From Coprococcus_C hominis (GTDB lineage Bacteria > Bacillota > Clostridia > Lachnospirales > Lachnospiraceae), in NCBI RefSeq assembly GCF_020687505.1, contig NZ_JAJEQT010000007.1: a DNA stretch of 64,000 nt; one strand, 5' to 3'. The notes beneath the pieces were generated by a model. That model did not search any database. It was not told where the DNA came from and saw only the letters and a list, made by a program, of their open reading frames with translations. Position numbers and translations under genes: made by a program. Positions 23,864-35,400 of the stretch are shown here, one piece after another (within the stretch, counting starts at the first letter, position 1; the number at the start of each line of letters is the position of its first letter).

Positions 23864-24456
23864 AAAAGTACCTCCAAATACTGTCGTAAAATTTTTTCCA
23901 CCTTGAACATCCCAGCATATTGCATTAAAGCTCGCAGGTTCTTATCTTTTCTACGGGCATAAGATTTTAGCGCTCCCTGAAAGGTCTGAATTTCAATTCT
24001 GCTGCGGCTTCTGAGCAAATCACAGATCGTCCGCTCCATATCATAAACCGGCACAGTATGCCCGAACGGAGTTTTCGCTGTTGTAAGTCCTACATCATGT
24101 AAGTCTGCTTTAATCGTAAAAACTTGAATGCCTTCTGCTTTCATTTTGCTTGGATTGCATCCAGTTTTGACCGTAACTGTATATTCTATTGGCTCACGGT
24201 CTGTCAGATCGTGAAAAAATAAAGCTGTTTCATGTGAAAATACTGCTTGTTCAAATCGCAAATGAAGCAGATACATAGCATCCACCCAAGAATCTTTAGA
24301 CAGATAAATCCCATGTGCGACTCTATCCAAATCTCGTGAACGCACATAATCATAAAATACCGGCTTTGAAATTCCAGAAGATACGACCTGTGATGTTCGC
24401 AGCATTCCTTCTTGTTCTGTTAGCATCTGATCCAGCTGTTCAAATTGTCCCATCAT
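23860..24456 (-). CDS. abiEi: AbiEi-type antitoxin/autorepressor
   Basis: A 198-residue AbiEi-family protein: an N-terminal winged helix (MLRTSQVVSSGISKPVFYDY, RDLDRVAHGIYLS) and a C-terminal DUF4095-like domain (ERTICDLLRSR...FQGALKSYARR). Two adjacent ATGs (24,456 and 24,453) fit the AGGAAGTG ribosome site. In known systems AbiEi binds inverted repeats in its own promoter; a perfect 9-bp inverted repeat overlaps the -10 box here (24,472-24,495). It is the first gene of the AbiEi-AbiEii-zinc protein operon. Confidence 0.93.
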   Translation of the reverse strand: MMGQFEQLDQMLTEQEGMLRTSQVVSSGISKPVFYDYVRSRDLDRVAHGIYLSKDSWVDAMYLLHLRFEQAVFSHETALFFHDLTDREPIEYTVTVKTGCNPSKMKAEGIQVFTIKADLHDVGLTTAKTPFGHTVPVYDMERTICDLLRSRSRIEIQTFQGALKSYARRKDKNLRALMQYAGMFKVEKILRQYLEVLL

Positions 24457-24471
24457 ATCACTTCCTTTCAC

Positions 24472-24506
24472 ACTAATATTATACGCAATATTAGTTCAAA
24501 AGTAAA
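24472..24506 (-). promoter_or_regulatory. abiE promoter with operator over the -10 box
   Basis: Minus strand TTTACT (24,501-24,506), 17-bp spacer, TATAAT (24,478-24,483). A perfect 9-bp inverted repeat, ACTAATATT (24,472-24,480) and AATATTAGT (24,487-24,495), covers the -10 region, a natural site for AbiEi autorepression. Confidence 0.85.
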
Positions 24507-24587
24507 GTCGTTGATATATAGTTCCTCTTTCCAAATTTAACAGACGGTGTTTGGCGGTGTTTGGCATTTTGTGGCTTTGCGTATTTT

Positions 24588-24887
24588 TTATCCATACACC
24601 CAATCCTGAATGGCAAATTTCAAACTCTGCACCTTTCCCAGCAGCCAGATTGCAGCCAGCGGCAGCCCCATCGGGCTAATTAAAAATGCCATAACCAGCA
24701 AAATCACACCATTCTGCGGGGAATAGGTAATAAGCACAGCCACACCAAGCAGAGCAATTACCATGCTGAGCAGACCAAGCACCAGACCGGATATGTAGAT
24801 CAGCCCCATGCAGAGCCAGACAAAAAGCGTCAGCACCAAAATGACCGGTGCAGTTACGATCATCAGCAGGCATTTCAAAATCTTCAT
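24588..24887 (-). CDS. Small conserved membrane protein of Tn1549-type elements (CD1845-like)
   Basis: A 99-residue protein that is almost entirely hydrophobic: three or four membrane segments covering residues 4-75, then a short polar tail KVQSLKFAIQDWVYG. The ATG at 24,887 follows GGAGG by 7 nt and overlaps the previous gene's stop as ATGA. I recognise it as a small protein commonly found near the mobilisation genes of these elements (CD1845-type), but no activity is known. It may contribute to the mating channel or to entry exclusion; that is speculation. Confidence 0.65.
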   Translation of the reverse strand: MKILKCLLMIVTAPVILVLTLFVWLCMGLIYISGLVLGLLSMVIALLGVAVLITYSPQNGVILLVMAFLISPMGLPLAAIWLLGKVQSLKFAIQDWVYG

Positions 24888-25186
24888 TCCAGTTCCTCCT
24901 TCCAACGCTCCAGATGCCGTTTGCACAGGGCATCTGCTTCTCTCTCATCATCTTCCGTCACTTCCCGTTTACCTTTGGTCAGTTCAATCTCCAGATAAGT
25001 CCGGTAATCATCAGCTAAGAGGTCGAACAGTTCCTTGGGAGTATGGCACACCTCGCCGGTGCAATAGTGAAAGTCCTGGTCAAATTCAACCCTTACACAT
25101 CCATGACGGCTGATATAAACTTCGGTGGTCTCGTCTGCGGCCAGATAATCCGCAAAAATCTCCAGCACTTTTTCAAAGGTCAGCAT
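24884..25186 (-). CDS. Conserved hypothetical protein of the ICE
   Basis: A 100-residue acidic soluble protein (MLTFEKVLEIFADYLAADE at the start, a highly charged REVTEDDEREADALC toward the end). No catalytic motif or membrane segment. It is coupled to the small membrane protein by an ATGA overlap, so the two probably work together. The pair lies between the mobC terminator and the abiE operon. I cannot assign a role. Confidence 0.6.
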   Translation of the reverse strand: MLTFEKVLEIFADYLAADETTEVYISRHGCVRVEFDQDFHYCTGEVCHTPKELFDLLADDYRTYLEIELTKGKREVTEDDEREADALCKRHLERWKEELE

Positions 25187-25261
25187 CTGTTTTCACTCCT
25201 TTGCTCCACTTCTTATTCTACTCATATTATCCGGTACGGACAGGCAAAAGACAAGGATACC

Positions 25262-25317
25262 GGCAAAAAGAAAAAGCGGAGGGAGATGCGGCGAAGAAAC
25301 GCCGTTCCTCCCTCCGC
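25262..25317 (-). terminator. Strong terminator at end of the transfer operon
   Basis: A perfect 10-bp outer stem GCGGAGGGAG/CTCCCTCCGC (25,276-25,285 and 25,308-25,317) with an inner CGGCG/CGCCG stem, followed on the minus strand by TTTTTCTTTTT. It lies about 20 bp past the mobC stop and closes the long leftward transcription unit. Confidence 0.9.
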
Positions 25318-25337
25318 AAATGGAGTATCTATCCCTA

Positions 25338-25676
25338 TTATGAAAGTTTGGAAAGCTGGGTAAGGATTTCCTTCACACCCGCCCATAACTGTTCCTGCCG
25401 CCGGGATATATCCTCCAAGTCAGCATCATAAACCCGCCCGGTCTCATGCACTTTACGGGTCAGCTGATTCAAGTTATTGCTGCTTCGGCGCATCAGGGAG
25501 ACCAGCTCCTTCAGCTCCGGCAGTTCCAACTTGACCACATATCCATCCAGTGCCATTTTCCGCAGATAAGCACTCAGATTTTCTGTTCCGTATTGCTGCA
25601 TCTTTTGATGAATCAGCTCCAGTTCCTCAGCGGACACCCAAAACAAAACCGGAACATCCCGCTTACGCTTTGCCAT
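25338..25676 (-). CDS. mobC: MobC-family relaxosome accessory protein
   Basis: A 112-residue protein with the MobC signature: an N-terminal ribbon-helix-helix-like part (VLFWVSAEELELIHQKM, NLSAYLRKMALDG) and the RRSSNNLNQLTRKVHETG segment that defines the family. It would bind oriT beside the relaxase and help open the strands. The gene follows its neighbour by 2 bp and is the last of the leftward transfer operon, directly before a strong terminator. The short intergenic region beyond is a candidate place for oriT. Confidence 0.9.
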   Translation of the reverse strand: MAKRKRDVPVLFWVSAEELELIHQKMQQYGTENLSAYLRKMALDGYVVKLELPELKELVSLMRRSSNNLNQLTRKVHETGRVYDADLEDISRRQEQLWAGVKEILTQLSKLS

Positions 25677-25678
25677 AG

Positions 25679-26485
25679 TTATCGTTCCGGCTCCCGTTTC
25701 TTTGGGGCAGCAGGCTTATGGGCAGGCAGTTCCTGCTTGAGCTTTTGCAGGACAGAGCCTTTTTCTTTCTCCTGAACAGCCTTTCGAGCCTGTCTTGTAA
25801 ACAGATCCACCAGTCCCGGATTGACCCGATCCACTATCAGATCAGCACATTGCTGGGAAGTGGCACTATCCTCCGGCATTGGAATGGTCTTTGCCCATGC
25901 TTTGTTGTCACGAGAAATCCGCCCATCTGCATCCTTATGCTGAATCGTATTGGCGAGAATAAAGTTCATCCGCTCTGCTCCAAATTCCTCCAAAATCTCT
26001 TGCACCGCAGAAGCAGTATCTAGCCTGTTATCCCTATAATGGGCACTGATTGCCTGCTCAATGGAAACTTTGCAGGAAAAATTCGCCTGGTCAGAAAGCC
26101 AGTATGCGTCTGTTTCTCCATGCTTAGTCGCGTATGAAGCAGAATGAAGATAAACTACCATGGGATTAAGTTCTTCTGGTTCTTTGCATACCTCATTGGC
26201 TCGGCTTTCAATACTGTCTCGGATCACATCCATATAGCCGGTCTCCAGCTTGTCAAAATAGCGGTACACATCCGCCAGCGGCGAGGGAGATTCCAAAAGC
26301 GCCTGGGCCTGAGCATCGGTCAGCTCCAGTTCCTCCATCGCCATCACAATGTCCTCACGGACCGTATACTCATAGGTGTGGTGCAGGATTTCTTCCGGGG
26401 GCTGGCTTTTCAGCCAGTCCCTGTATTTGTCCTGCTCAGCGGCCATCTTTTCATAAAGAGCCGTATTCAGATCGTTGGTATTCAT
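25679..26485 (-). CDS. DUF3849-type ICE protein
   Basis: A 268-residue soluble protein. The start at 26,485 (MNTNDLNTALYEKMAAEQ) lies one base after the stop of the giant helicase gene, whose last codons supply GAGGAGGTG as ribosome site. The central region (NPMVVYLHSASYATKHGE, YWLSDQANFSCK, AISAHYRDNRLD) matches my recollection of DUF3849, found in Tn1549-like elements. The C-terminus is basic (KKREPER) and could bind nucleic acid. Placed between the helicase/methylase and MobC, it probably supports DNA processing for transfer. Confidence 0.65.
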   Translation of the reverse strand: MNTNDLNTALYEKMAAEQDKYRDWLKSQPPEEILHHTYEYTVREDIVMAMEELELTDAQAQALLESPSPLADVYRYFDKLETGYMDVIRDSIESRANEVCKEPEELNPMVVYLHSASYATKHGETDAYWLSDQANFSCKVSIEQAISAHYRDNRLDTASAVQEILEEFGAERMNFILANTIQHKDADGRISRDNKAWAKTIPMPEDSATSQQCADLIVDRVNPGLVDLFTRQARKAVQEKEKGSVLQKLKQELPAHKPAAPKKREPER

Positions 26486-26486
26486 G

Positions 26487-29400
26487 TTATCGCACCTCCT
26501 CATGCTGTTTTGGTTTCTTGTCTGTACTACGGGGCGGCACCGGGCGTTTCAGATGATCCAGCACCGAAGGCCGTGTGCTTTTGGCAACAGCGGACTCAGT
26601 GTGTGCCTGTCCCTGTCCCTTTCCGTCGATGTTGAGCAGGGTATCCAGCTCCACCAGACGGGCGTTTTTGCTTCTCAGTTCTTCTTCATAAAGGAATGGC
26701 TTTCCGACTTCCTCCTTTGCGGCAGCCTGCTGCTGACAGAGGTTATCCAGCTGTGCCTTTGCCGCCTCCAGACGCTGGGGCATCTGGGCGAGGGCATTGT
26801 CGATACGGGTAAGATTTCCGCGAGGGTCTGCACCAAGGGTTGCCCTGTGGGTCATCTGTCCTTTCAGCAGGAGCGTATATTCCTGTTTCCAAGCGGAAAA
26901 TTCCACGGACATGGCATAGCCCCGGTAGCTGCCGATCTGCACCGGATCAGAGGTTTTGACCTCCTTGCAGGCATCCAAAAGGGCTGCACCGGCGTTCTCC
27001 TTATCGGTCAGCAGGTCTCCACGGATCTCCATACCAGCAAAGCCATCCTCCGGGTGCGGGTGAGCTGCCAAAACCTCCAGGTCAGATTCAAAGCCCTTGA
27101 TAAAACCCTTGTGCTTTTCAATCTCCTCCGGGAAGTATTTGAGCAGCTGGTCCTCCAGACAATACTGCTTGCTCTGGTGGTCGGCTTTCATCAGCTTCAG
27201 GCGGGATACTTCCACATCCAGATCCATACGCTCTTTGATACGGGGGTCTCCGGCACACAAAGCCTTGATTTCAGCAAAGGAAAGCGCCGTTTCGTCCACA
27301 TCATCGCAGGAGCGCACCGGCGATTTAGAAGTCATGATCTGGGAAATGAATTTCTGCTTATTCTCCACCGTCTGCCAGAGATATGCGTCAAAGGTTCCCT
27401 CAGTCACATAACGGTACACATGAACAAGGGGATTCTGGTTGCCCTGGCGCTCGATACGACCCTTGCGCTGGGCGAGGTCTCCCGGTCTCCACGGGCAGTC
27501 CAGGTCATGAAGTGCCACCAGACGGTCCTGCACATTGGTGCCTGCGCCCATCTTGGCAGTGCTTCCCATAAGTACACGCACCTGACCGGTACGGACTTTG
27601 GAGAACAGCTCCTTTTTCCGCACTTCGGTATTGGCTTCATGGATAAAAGCGATCTGGTCGGCAGGCATCCCCTGGGCAATGAGCTTTTGACGAATATCGT
27701 CATATACCGTAAAGGCCGGTTCCTGCTCCGGCAGAGGCACAGCGCTTTCCAGTGCATGAAGCAGTGGATTATCCAGCGTTTTCGCCGCCTTGCTTGCAGG
27801 CGCTTTTGCCTGCGGGGTAGAAATGTCGCAGAACACCAGCTGGGTCAGCTTGTCGGCTTCGCCATCCCGCCAGATCTGCATGATGTTCTCTACGCACTGA
27901 TTGACCTTTGTGCCGGGTTCATCCGGCAGCATCTGGTTGACGATCCTCTGGTCCAGCCCCAGCTTGCGGCCATCCGAGGTAATCTTGAGCATATTGTCCT
28001 GAGACGGGTCAACGGTTCCACTGTGTACCAGCGATGCGCGCTCTGAAAGAGCCTTGACCATTTCCTGCTGATGTTCAGTAGGCTGTGCCACGATGTTGTG
28101 GTATTCCACCTCCGGGGTGGGGAGATTTAACTGGTCGGCAGTCTTAATGTCGGCCACTTCTTTGAACAGGTTCATCAGTTCAGGCAGGTTAAAGAACTTG
28201 CTGAATCTCGTTCTTGCCCGGTAGCCGGTGCCTTCCGGTGCCAGTTCCAATGCTGTGACGGTCTCCCCAAATCGGGAAGCCCAGCAGTCGAAGTGGGTCA
28301 TGTTCAGCTCTTGCAGGCGTTCATACTGAAGATAACGCTGCATGGTGTAAAGCTCAGTCATGGAGTTGCTGACTGGGGTACCGGTGGCGAAAATTACACC
28401 ACGGTTTCCGGTGATTTCATCCATATAGCGGCACTTGGCAAACATATCGGAGGATTTCTGCGCATCCGATGTGGATAAGCCTGCCACATTCCGCATTTTG
28501 GTGTATAAAAACAGGTTCTTGTAGTTGTGAGCCTCATCCACGAACAGCCGGTCCACACCCAGTTGCTCAAAAGTTACCACATCGTCTTTTCGCCCCTCGG
28601 CTTGCAGCTTTTCCAGTCTGGCTTCCAGAGACTTACGGGTACGCTCCAGCTGTTTGACTGTGAACCGCTCGCCGCCGCTGGCCTGCACCTCTGCGATGCC
28701 ATCGGTAATCTCGTTGATCTGCTCATAGAGAAGCCGTTCCTGACGCTCCCGGCTGATGGGGATACGCTCAAACTGGCTGTGTCCCATGATGATGGCGTCA
28801 TAGTCACCGGTGGCAATACGGGCGCAGAACTTCTTGCGGTTATGGGTCTCAAAGTCCTTTTTGGTTGTGACTAAGATGTTGGCAGAAGGATAGAGGCGCA
28901 GAAACTCCGACGCCCACTGCTCGGTCAAGTGATTTGGAACCACAAAGAGCGATTTCTGGCATAAGCCCAGGCGTTTAGCCTCCATCGCAGAGGCCACCAT
29001 CTCAAATGTTTTGCCTGCGCCCACTTCGTGTGCCAACAGGGTATTACCGCCATACAGCACATGGGCAATGGCATTCAGCTGATGCTCCCGCAGGGTAATT
29101 TCCGGGTTCATGCCGCCAAAAGTGATATGGCTGCCATCATACTCGCGGGGACGGGTGGAGTTCATTTCTTCGTTGTACTGGCGCACCAGAGTCTGGCGGC
29201 GCTCCGGGTCTTTCCAGATCCAGTCCTTGAAGGCTTCCCGGATAGCCTGCTGCTTTTGGGCAGCCAGAGTGGTCTCCTTGGCGTTCAGCACGCGGCGCTC
29301 TTTTCCATCTGCGTCCTCTATGGTGTCATAGATACGGACATCCCGCAGGTTTAAGCTGTCCTCCAAAATCTTGTAGGCATTGGCACGACTGGTTCCGTAG

Positions 29401-32400
29401 GTGGTATTGGCAGCTACATCACTATAAGGAACAGAAGTTTTTCCTGTGATCTGCCATTCAGCGGTAAAGGACGAGTAATTGACCTCGATGCTGCGCTGGA
29501 GATAGTACGGAGTATGAAAGGTTTCATACATAAACTGCTGGATGTACTCCTTGTCGATCCAGGTAGCGCCCAGACGCACCTCAATTTCCGACGCATCCAG
29601 GTCTTTGGGCTGGGCGGCAGTAAGGGCTTCCACATTGACTGCATAAACCGGGTCCTGCTGTGCCGCCCGCTGTGCCTGACGCAGTTTACGGCGTACATTG
29701 CCGGAAAGGTATTCATCGGCGGTCACATAATGGGGCGATCCGTCCTGCTCCAGCTGTCCCGGTACACGGAAGATCACGCCTTGCAGTTCTCCGGCCAGTT
29801 CTTCTTTTGTTTTTCCGGTCAGCCGGCTCATATAGTCCATATCCACGCAGGCTTTTTCCGAGATGGACACCGCCAGCGCTTCACTTGCCGTATCCACCAC
29901 AGCCACCGCCTGATGGGGCTTGATGGTCCGTTTGGTGAACATATCCGCCTTGCGTTCCAGCTTTCCATCCTCGTCAATGACTTCCAGCGCACAGAGCAGG
30001 TAATAGGAAGAATCATCTGCATAGGCCAGACGGTTTGCACGGTCATTGATGAGACCGTATTTGGCAGAAAAGCTGTCATAGAGCTGGTTCAGTTCCGCCT
30101 GCTTCTCCCGAATGGTGCTGTCCGGAACCGCTGCGTCCATCTGAAGATCGATCAGTTCCTGCACACACTCCCGCAGTCCCACAAGACCTTTCACACGGGC
30201 TTCGGCGGTAGCGTTGAGGTCAGGGCGCACCATACAGCTGTTTTCCCGGTAGTACACCTGCCCGTCTACAATGGCATAGGAATAGTTCTTCACATTGGGG
30301 TCGGCAGGAATGGAGGTGTCGATAGTTTCGCCTTCGCCCAGCTCCGGCAGTTCTGCCTCCTGATAAGTGCCATGAATATACTTCACAGCATCATGCAGCT
30401 GGTCGGAAAGTTCCAGTCCCTCGATAGGGTTCACGGTATAGTCCATACCGTGAACGGTGCTTACCGGCTCCTGTCTGCCCAGCACCATTTCCGGGTGGTC
30501 GATAAAATACCGGTTGATGGCAAACCCGTCCTCTGTCTGTCCAGTCTGGGTCCATTCCGGCACAATGTCCAGCGGGCGATCCCGCTTTTGGAGGAAGATG
30601 ATGTCCGATACCACCTCGGCACCGGCATTCTTTTTGAACGCATCATTAGGCAGACGGATAGCTCCCAGCAGCTCGGAGCGCTGGGCAAGATAGCGGCGCA
30701 CGGTGGAATCCTTGGCATCCATGGTATAGCGGGAGGTTACAAAAGCCACCACACCGCCGGGACGCACCTGGTCGAGTGCTTTGGCGAAAAAGTAGTTGTG
30801 AATACTAAAATTCAGCTTGTTGTAGGCTTTGTCATTGACCTGATACTGGCCGAAAGGCACATTGCCGATGGCAAGGTCAAAGAAGTCACGCCTGTCAGTG
30901 GTCTCAAAGCCGCCAACTGTGATGTCCGCCTTGGGATAGAGTTGCTTTGCGATGCGCCCGGAAACCGGGTCCAGCTCCACGCCGTACAGACGGCTGTTTC
31001 GCATTTCCTCCGGCAGCATACCGAAGAAGTTTCCTACACCCATAGACGGCTCCAGAATATTTCCGGTCTCAAATCCCATACGGCCCACCGCTTCATAGAT
31101 GGCCTGAATGACCGTAGGGCTGGTGTAATGGGCGTTGAGGGTGGAGCTTCTGGCGGCGGCATATTCCTCCGGTGTCAGCAGCTCTTTCAGCTGGGCATAC
31201 TCGGAAGCCCATGCCGATTTCTCCGGGTCAAAGGCGTCGGCAAGACCGCCCCAGCCCACATAGCGGGATAGGACTTCCTGCTGTTCCGGCGTTGCCTGTC
31301 CGGTGGTTTCCTCCAGGTATTTCAGCAGCTTGATTGCCTCGATATTTGCCTGGAACTTGGCTTTCGGACCGCCTTCACCCAAATGCTCATCGGTAATACG
31401 GAAGTTTTGTGCATTGCGGCGCAGGTTTGCCTTGTATTCCTCATAGGAGGCTTCCTCGGCAGCTTTGGCATTGGGGAAGGTCTGCCACTGGCCATTGACC
31501 TGAATGGAAACCGGGTGTTCGTCCAGCACTTCCTCAAAGGTTTTCTCCGGCTCTGTCACAGGGGCTGGTGGCTCCGGCTCATTGGTTCGCAGGGTCTGAA
31601 TAACCACATCATAGGGCAGATTGTTTTTATCGCCCGGATAAACGGCTACGGTCTCGGAATGGAAGGCCGGGGCTTCAGCAACCGGTTCGGAGCGTTCCTG
31701 TCCAAAACCGTCCAGCTGGCGGGCATACATCCCGCGCAGCAAAGGCGCAACCTCATCCCAGCGAAAATACAGCACAGCCAGACGCTTTTCCTCTGCGTCC
31801 AGGACTTCCAGCTCCATGCCCTGTGCCGTGGTACGGTAATCGGCAATATCGCCGGTCTCCAGATCCAGCGTCTCGATCTCACGGGGATAGGCTCTGCTCA
31901 GCCAGTAGGCGATCTCGCTGTTGCTCCTGCCGGATTGCAACAGCGTGGAAACCTGTTTTTTATCCGCTTCATCCATCAGTCCATGAGCCAATACATCCTG
32001 CAGGTCCTGATCGGCTTTGTTCGGGTCAACGGGAAGAAACTCGGTATAGTAAGCATTGCGGCGATCTGCACGAAGCAGCTGTTCAAACTGTTCTTTGTGT
32101 TCTGCACGGTAGATGGGATACACCATACCGGTGGGCAGAAGCTGCACGGTGTCATCCCGCAGCTCGGTGATCTGATAGGCGTCATCCTCGATATACACGG
32201 TATCGCCCACGGCATAGGCCGGGGCGGCAGGGTCATAGGAGGTTCTTTGCGGAGTTGGGCGGCGAACTGCATCATATTCCTCATCGGAAATTGAAACTTC
32301 GGAAGTCTGCTCTGTCTCGGCAGCTGCAATCTGCTCTACATCCGACATCACTTGTTGGATAAACGGGTCATTGTCCAGTTTTTCCGGGTCTGCCACCTGA

Positions 32401-35400
32401 CCGTTGACGATCCCTTTTTCCTCCAGGGCTTCCCGGATGGCGATAGGGTCGATGTTGTCAAAACGGTCCTGTTCTTCTTCGGTATAGAACCGGTCCTCCT
32501 GAATAAGCTGGGCAAGCCTGCGCTGTACCTTCGGCCAGGGCAGCTGCATTTCCTCCGGGCTTCCCGCACGAGTAATGAACAGGCTGTTGCTGTTACTGCC
32601 GCCGTATTCCTGAGCCAGCCATGCAGCGGTATCTTTCTCTCTTGCATGGTCTTTCATATAGCGGACGACAGCGTGTTTACTCTCAATATTGCCGTTCCAT
32701 GCACAAAGGGCAGTATCAATATCTTCTTGAGAAAGAGGGCGCAGAAGTTCATGGAGCTTTGGATAGGTTTCGTCGATCACTTCCCGGTGCAGACGCTGGC
32801 GGAACTCCGGTATATCAGAATAAAGGCGGATCAGCTCCATATCCTTAGAACCAAGGACCGCACGGCGCACAGCAGCATTGCCCTCGATGACAGCATTTTC
32901 ACGGTCAGAATGACCGCAGGCATTGCAGTATGCGGCATCCTCGGAAATGGCGGCAGTCACCACAGGCTTATATTGCTCGTACATTTCCCGAATTGTAGGG
33001 GCTGCGGTTGCTTCTGTATCCCGGAATACTCTGTTCCCGTCTGCACCAAACTCCGCTTCCTGAGCGTTGATGTGCTGTTCCGCTTCATGGTTGATAGAGG
33101 GCATGGAATATTCCTGACGCTCCTTGCCGTCCTCCGGTACAGCGGAAATGGTCACATCATGCTTATCACGCAGCTGTTCCACCATCTGCTCCAGCTGATT
33201 TGCCGGAAACCCGCACATTTCCACACGGCCACCGCCCGGAATCGCACGGGTAGTGAGATTGATGTTCAGTTCCGCAGCGGCTTCTTTGGCATCCTCACCG
33301 TACAGCTCAAAGAAATCGCCCATCTGATACAGAATCATATCATCCGGGTGGCGCACCTTGACACCGTTATATTCCCACACGGCAGAATCCGGCTGCTGGG
33401 CTTGGATGGCATCTTCTTCGGCCAGTTCCTTTTCAGCCTGGATTTTATCATACTGCGCCTGTTCCTGTTCGGTAAGATAGCGGCCTTTCTGAACAAGAGA
33501 GGTAATGCGCTTGGCAACCTTTTCCCAGTTCAAGTGAACATCCGGGCAGTCCTGCTTTTTATAGTGCACTCCTTTTCCGTCGTGATCTTCGCCGCTGTGT
33601 GTTGCGCCGGACAGGGCATGAGAGCGTCCGCCAATGCCATACTCGTCTTTGAGGAATCTCACTTTTTCCTTGTCCGTGTGGTTTTCCATGAAGAACGCAT
33701 AGATACGGCCTTTTCCTCCGGCGAAACCGCTGCCGCCGGTCATGGCGGCGTCGATCTCATCCTCGGTAATGAAGTGCTGGACGGTTGGCACTTGAGAAAG
33801 GTCCGAAGAAAAAGTCCTGCGGGGCAGGTCAAGGTCTTTCAGGTTCTCCCAGATTTCCCTTGGCCTATGGTAGTGAAAGCGCAACAGGTCACGGTCCTGC
33901 TGATAGGCAGTCCAGAAGGCGGCGTATTCTTCCTTGAGGGTCTGACGGAAGGCCGGGTCATTCAGCTGCTCCGTCAGGCGGTGGGTCTCCTCCGGGAACC
34001 CATTGCCTTTGATCTCTGACAGGCAGGACAAATATCCGGCTTCTCTGGCGTCCTCACTGAGATCGTGATATAGGTTCCAGAACTTTGTGGCAAGAAGGGA
34101 GCGTTCATAGCCTGCCGCTTCTGCAAGCTCAACATTGGAGGCAAACTGGCCGCTCTCCAAAAGCTCCCCGATACGCTCTGCGGCGCTCTCCCAGGAAATG
34201 ACCTGGGCAGACCTGTCATAACGGACAGACTTCCCGTGGGAAAGATGGATACCATCCTCGGCATACCATGCGCTCACACTGCCAAGGCCGTTGCCGCCGT
34301 GGTACAGCATTTTCAGTATCTCGGCAATCTCAGCGGTGGTTTTCTTCTTTTCAAAGGCTGCAACCACACGCTCTCTCTGGCGGTCTGTATTGCCGCCCAA
34401 ACGCAGCACATGGTCGATGTCATTTTGGGCAAAAGAAAAAGCAGAGGATGTATGCGCTACATTCTCTGCTTCATCTATGGATTGGATCTGTTCCGCTTCG
34501 GAGAGGAACAGATTTAGGGTCAGCTGTTGATAAGCTCCGCCATCAGGATCTCCTCGGCCTGGGCTTTGCAGGTGTTCATCAGCCCCACCCACTTCATGGG
34601 ATCGCTGGCTTTCAATTCCTCGGTGGCTCCCGCTTCCTTCGCCAGTCGGGGTATCATCTGCTCCAGTCTGCTCTGGGCGGTCTCGTCGATCTCCAGAAGG
34701 TGCGGGTACAGCTTCTCGCTCAGCAACATCTGGTTGTAGAGGATGGGACGGTGTTCTTTCAGGTAGGCTTTCCTCATCCTTCCGTACTTGCCCAGGGGTT
34801 TCTCCGGCTGCTGGCTCAGCTTCAGGTCGGGAATCAGATAGTCTCCGTTCTGGATATAGGTCATGGGATTGTTCATCTTGTTTGCTCCTTTCTTGGTTGG
34901 CTTCGCGCTCTGCATTTCGGACGGTGACGCCGATCTGCCGCAGCACCTGCTGGTTGATCTGGCTGACCGCTGTTCCCAGCGCCCCGATGGTGGACGGGGT
35001 GTTGAAATCAAAGATCGCCATGAAATCTTCGTGGTCGAAGTAGCGTTCCGGCTTCAGTCCGCAGCGGGACATCAAAGCGTAAGTGATACTGACGGTGGCG
35101 GCTGCCTTGAACTGCACTCCGATGTTATACTCATCATATTCCTCCAAAAAGGAACCGTCAACGATATAGAAGAAGTCCTGCTGATGCTCCGTCCAGTATT
35201 CCTCAGCCAGTTTTCCGGCTACCTCAGTGAGCTGTCCGGCAAGGTCATCACCATAGACATCGTAGGTGCGCTCCAGCATGGCCTGCACCGAATCCAGATG
35301 GCGCTCCTCCAGCTGCCATAGCCAGGGAGTGCGGGAATGTTCACGGGTTCCGGTGTCGGAAATGTCAAAGACATAGCGCAGGCGGGGTCTGTCCCCGGAA

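Noticed and set aside
26475..34019. Long plus-strand open frames (for example 26,475-28,046, 29,514-31,271 and 32,352-34,019)
   Set aside because: They lie antisense to the giant methylase/helicase gene, have no family motifs or ribosome sites, and are explained by its codon use.
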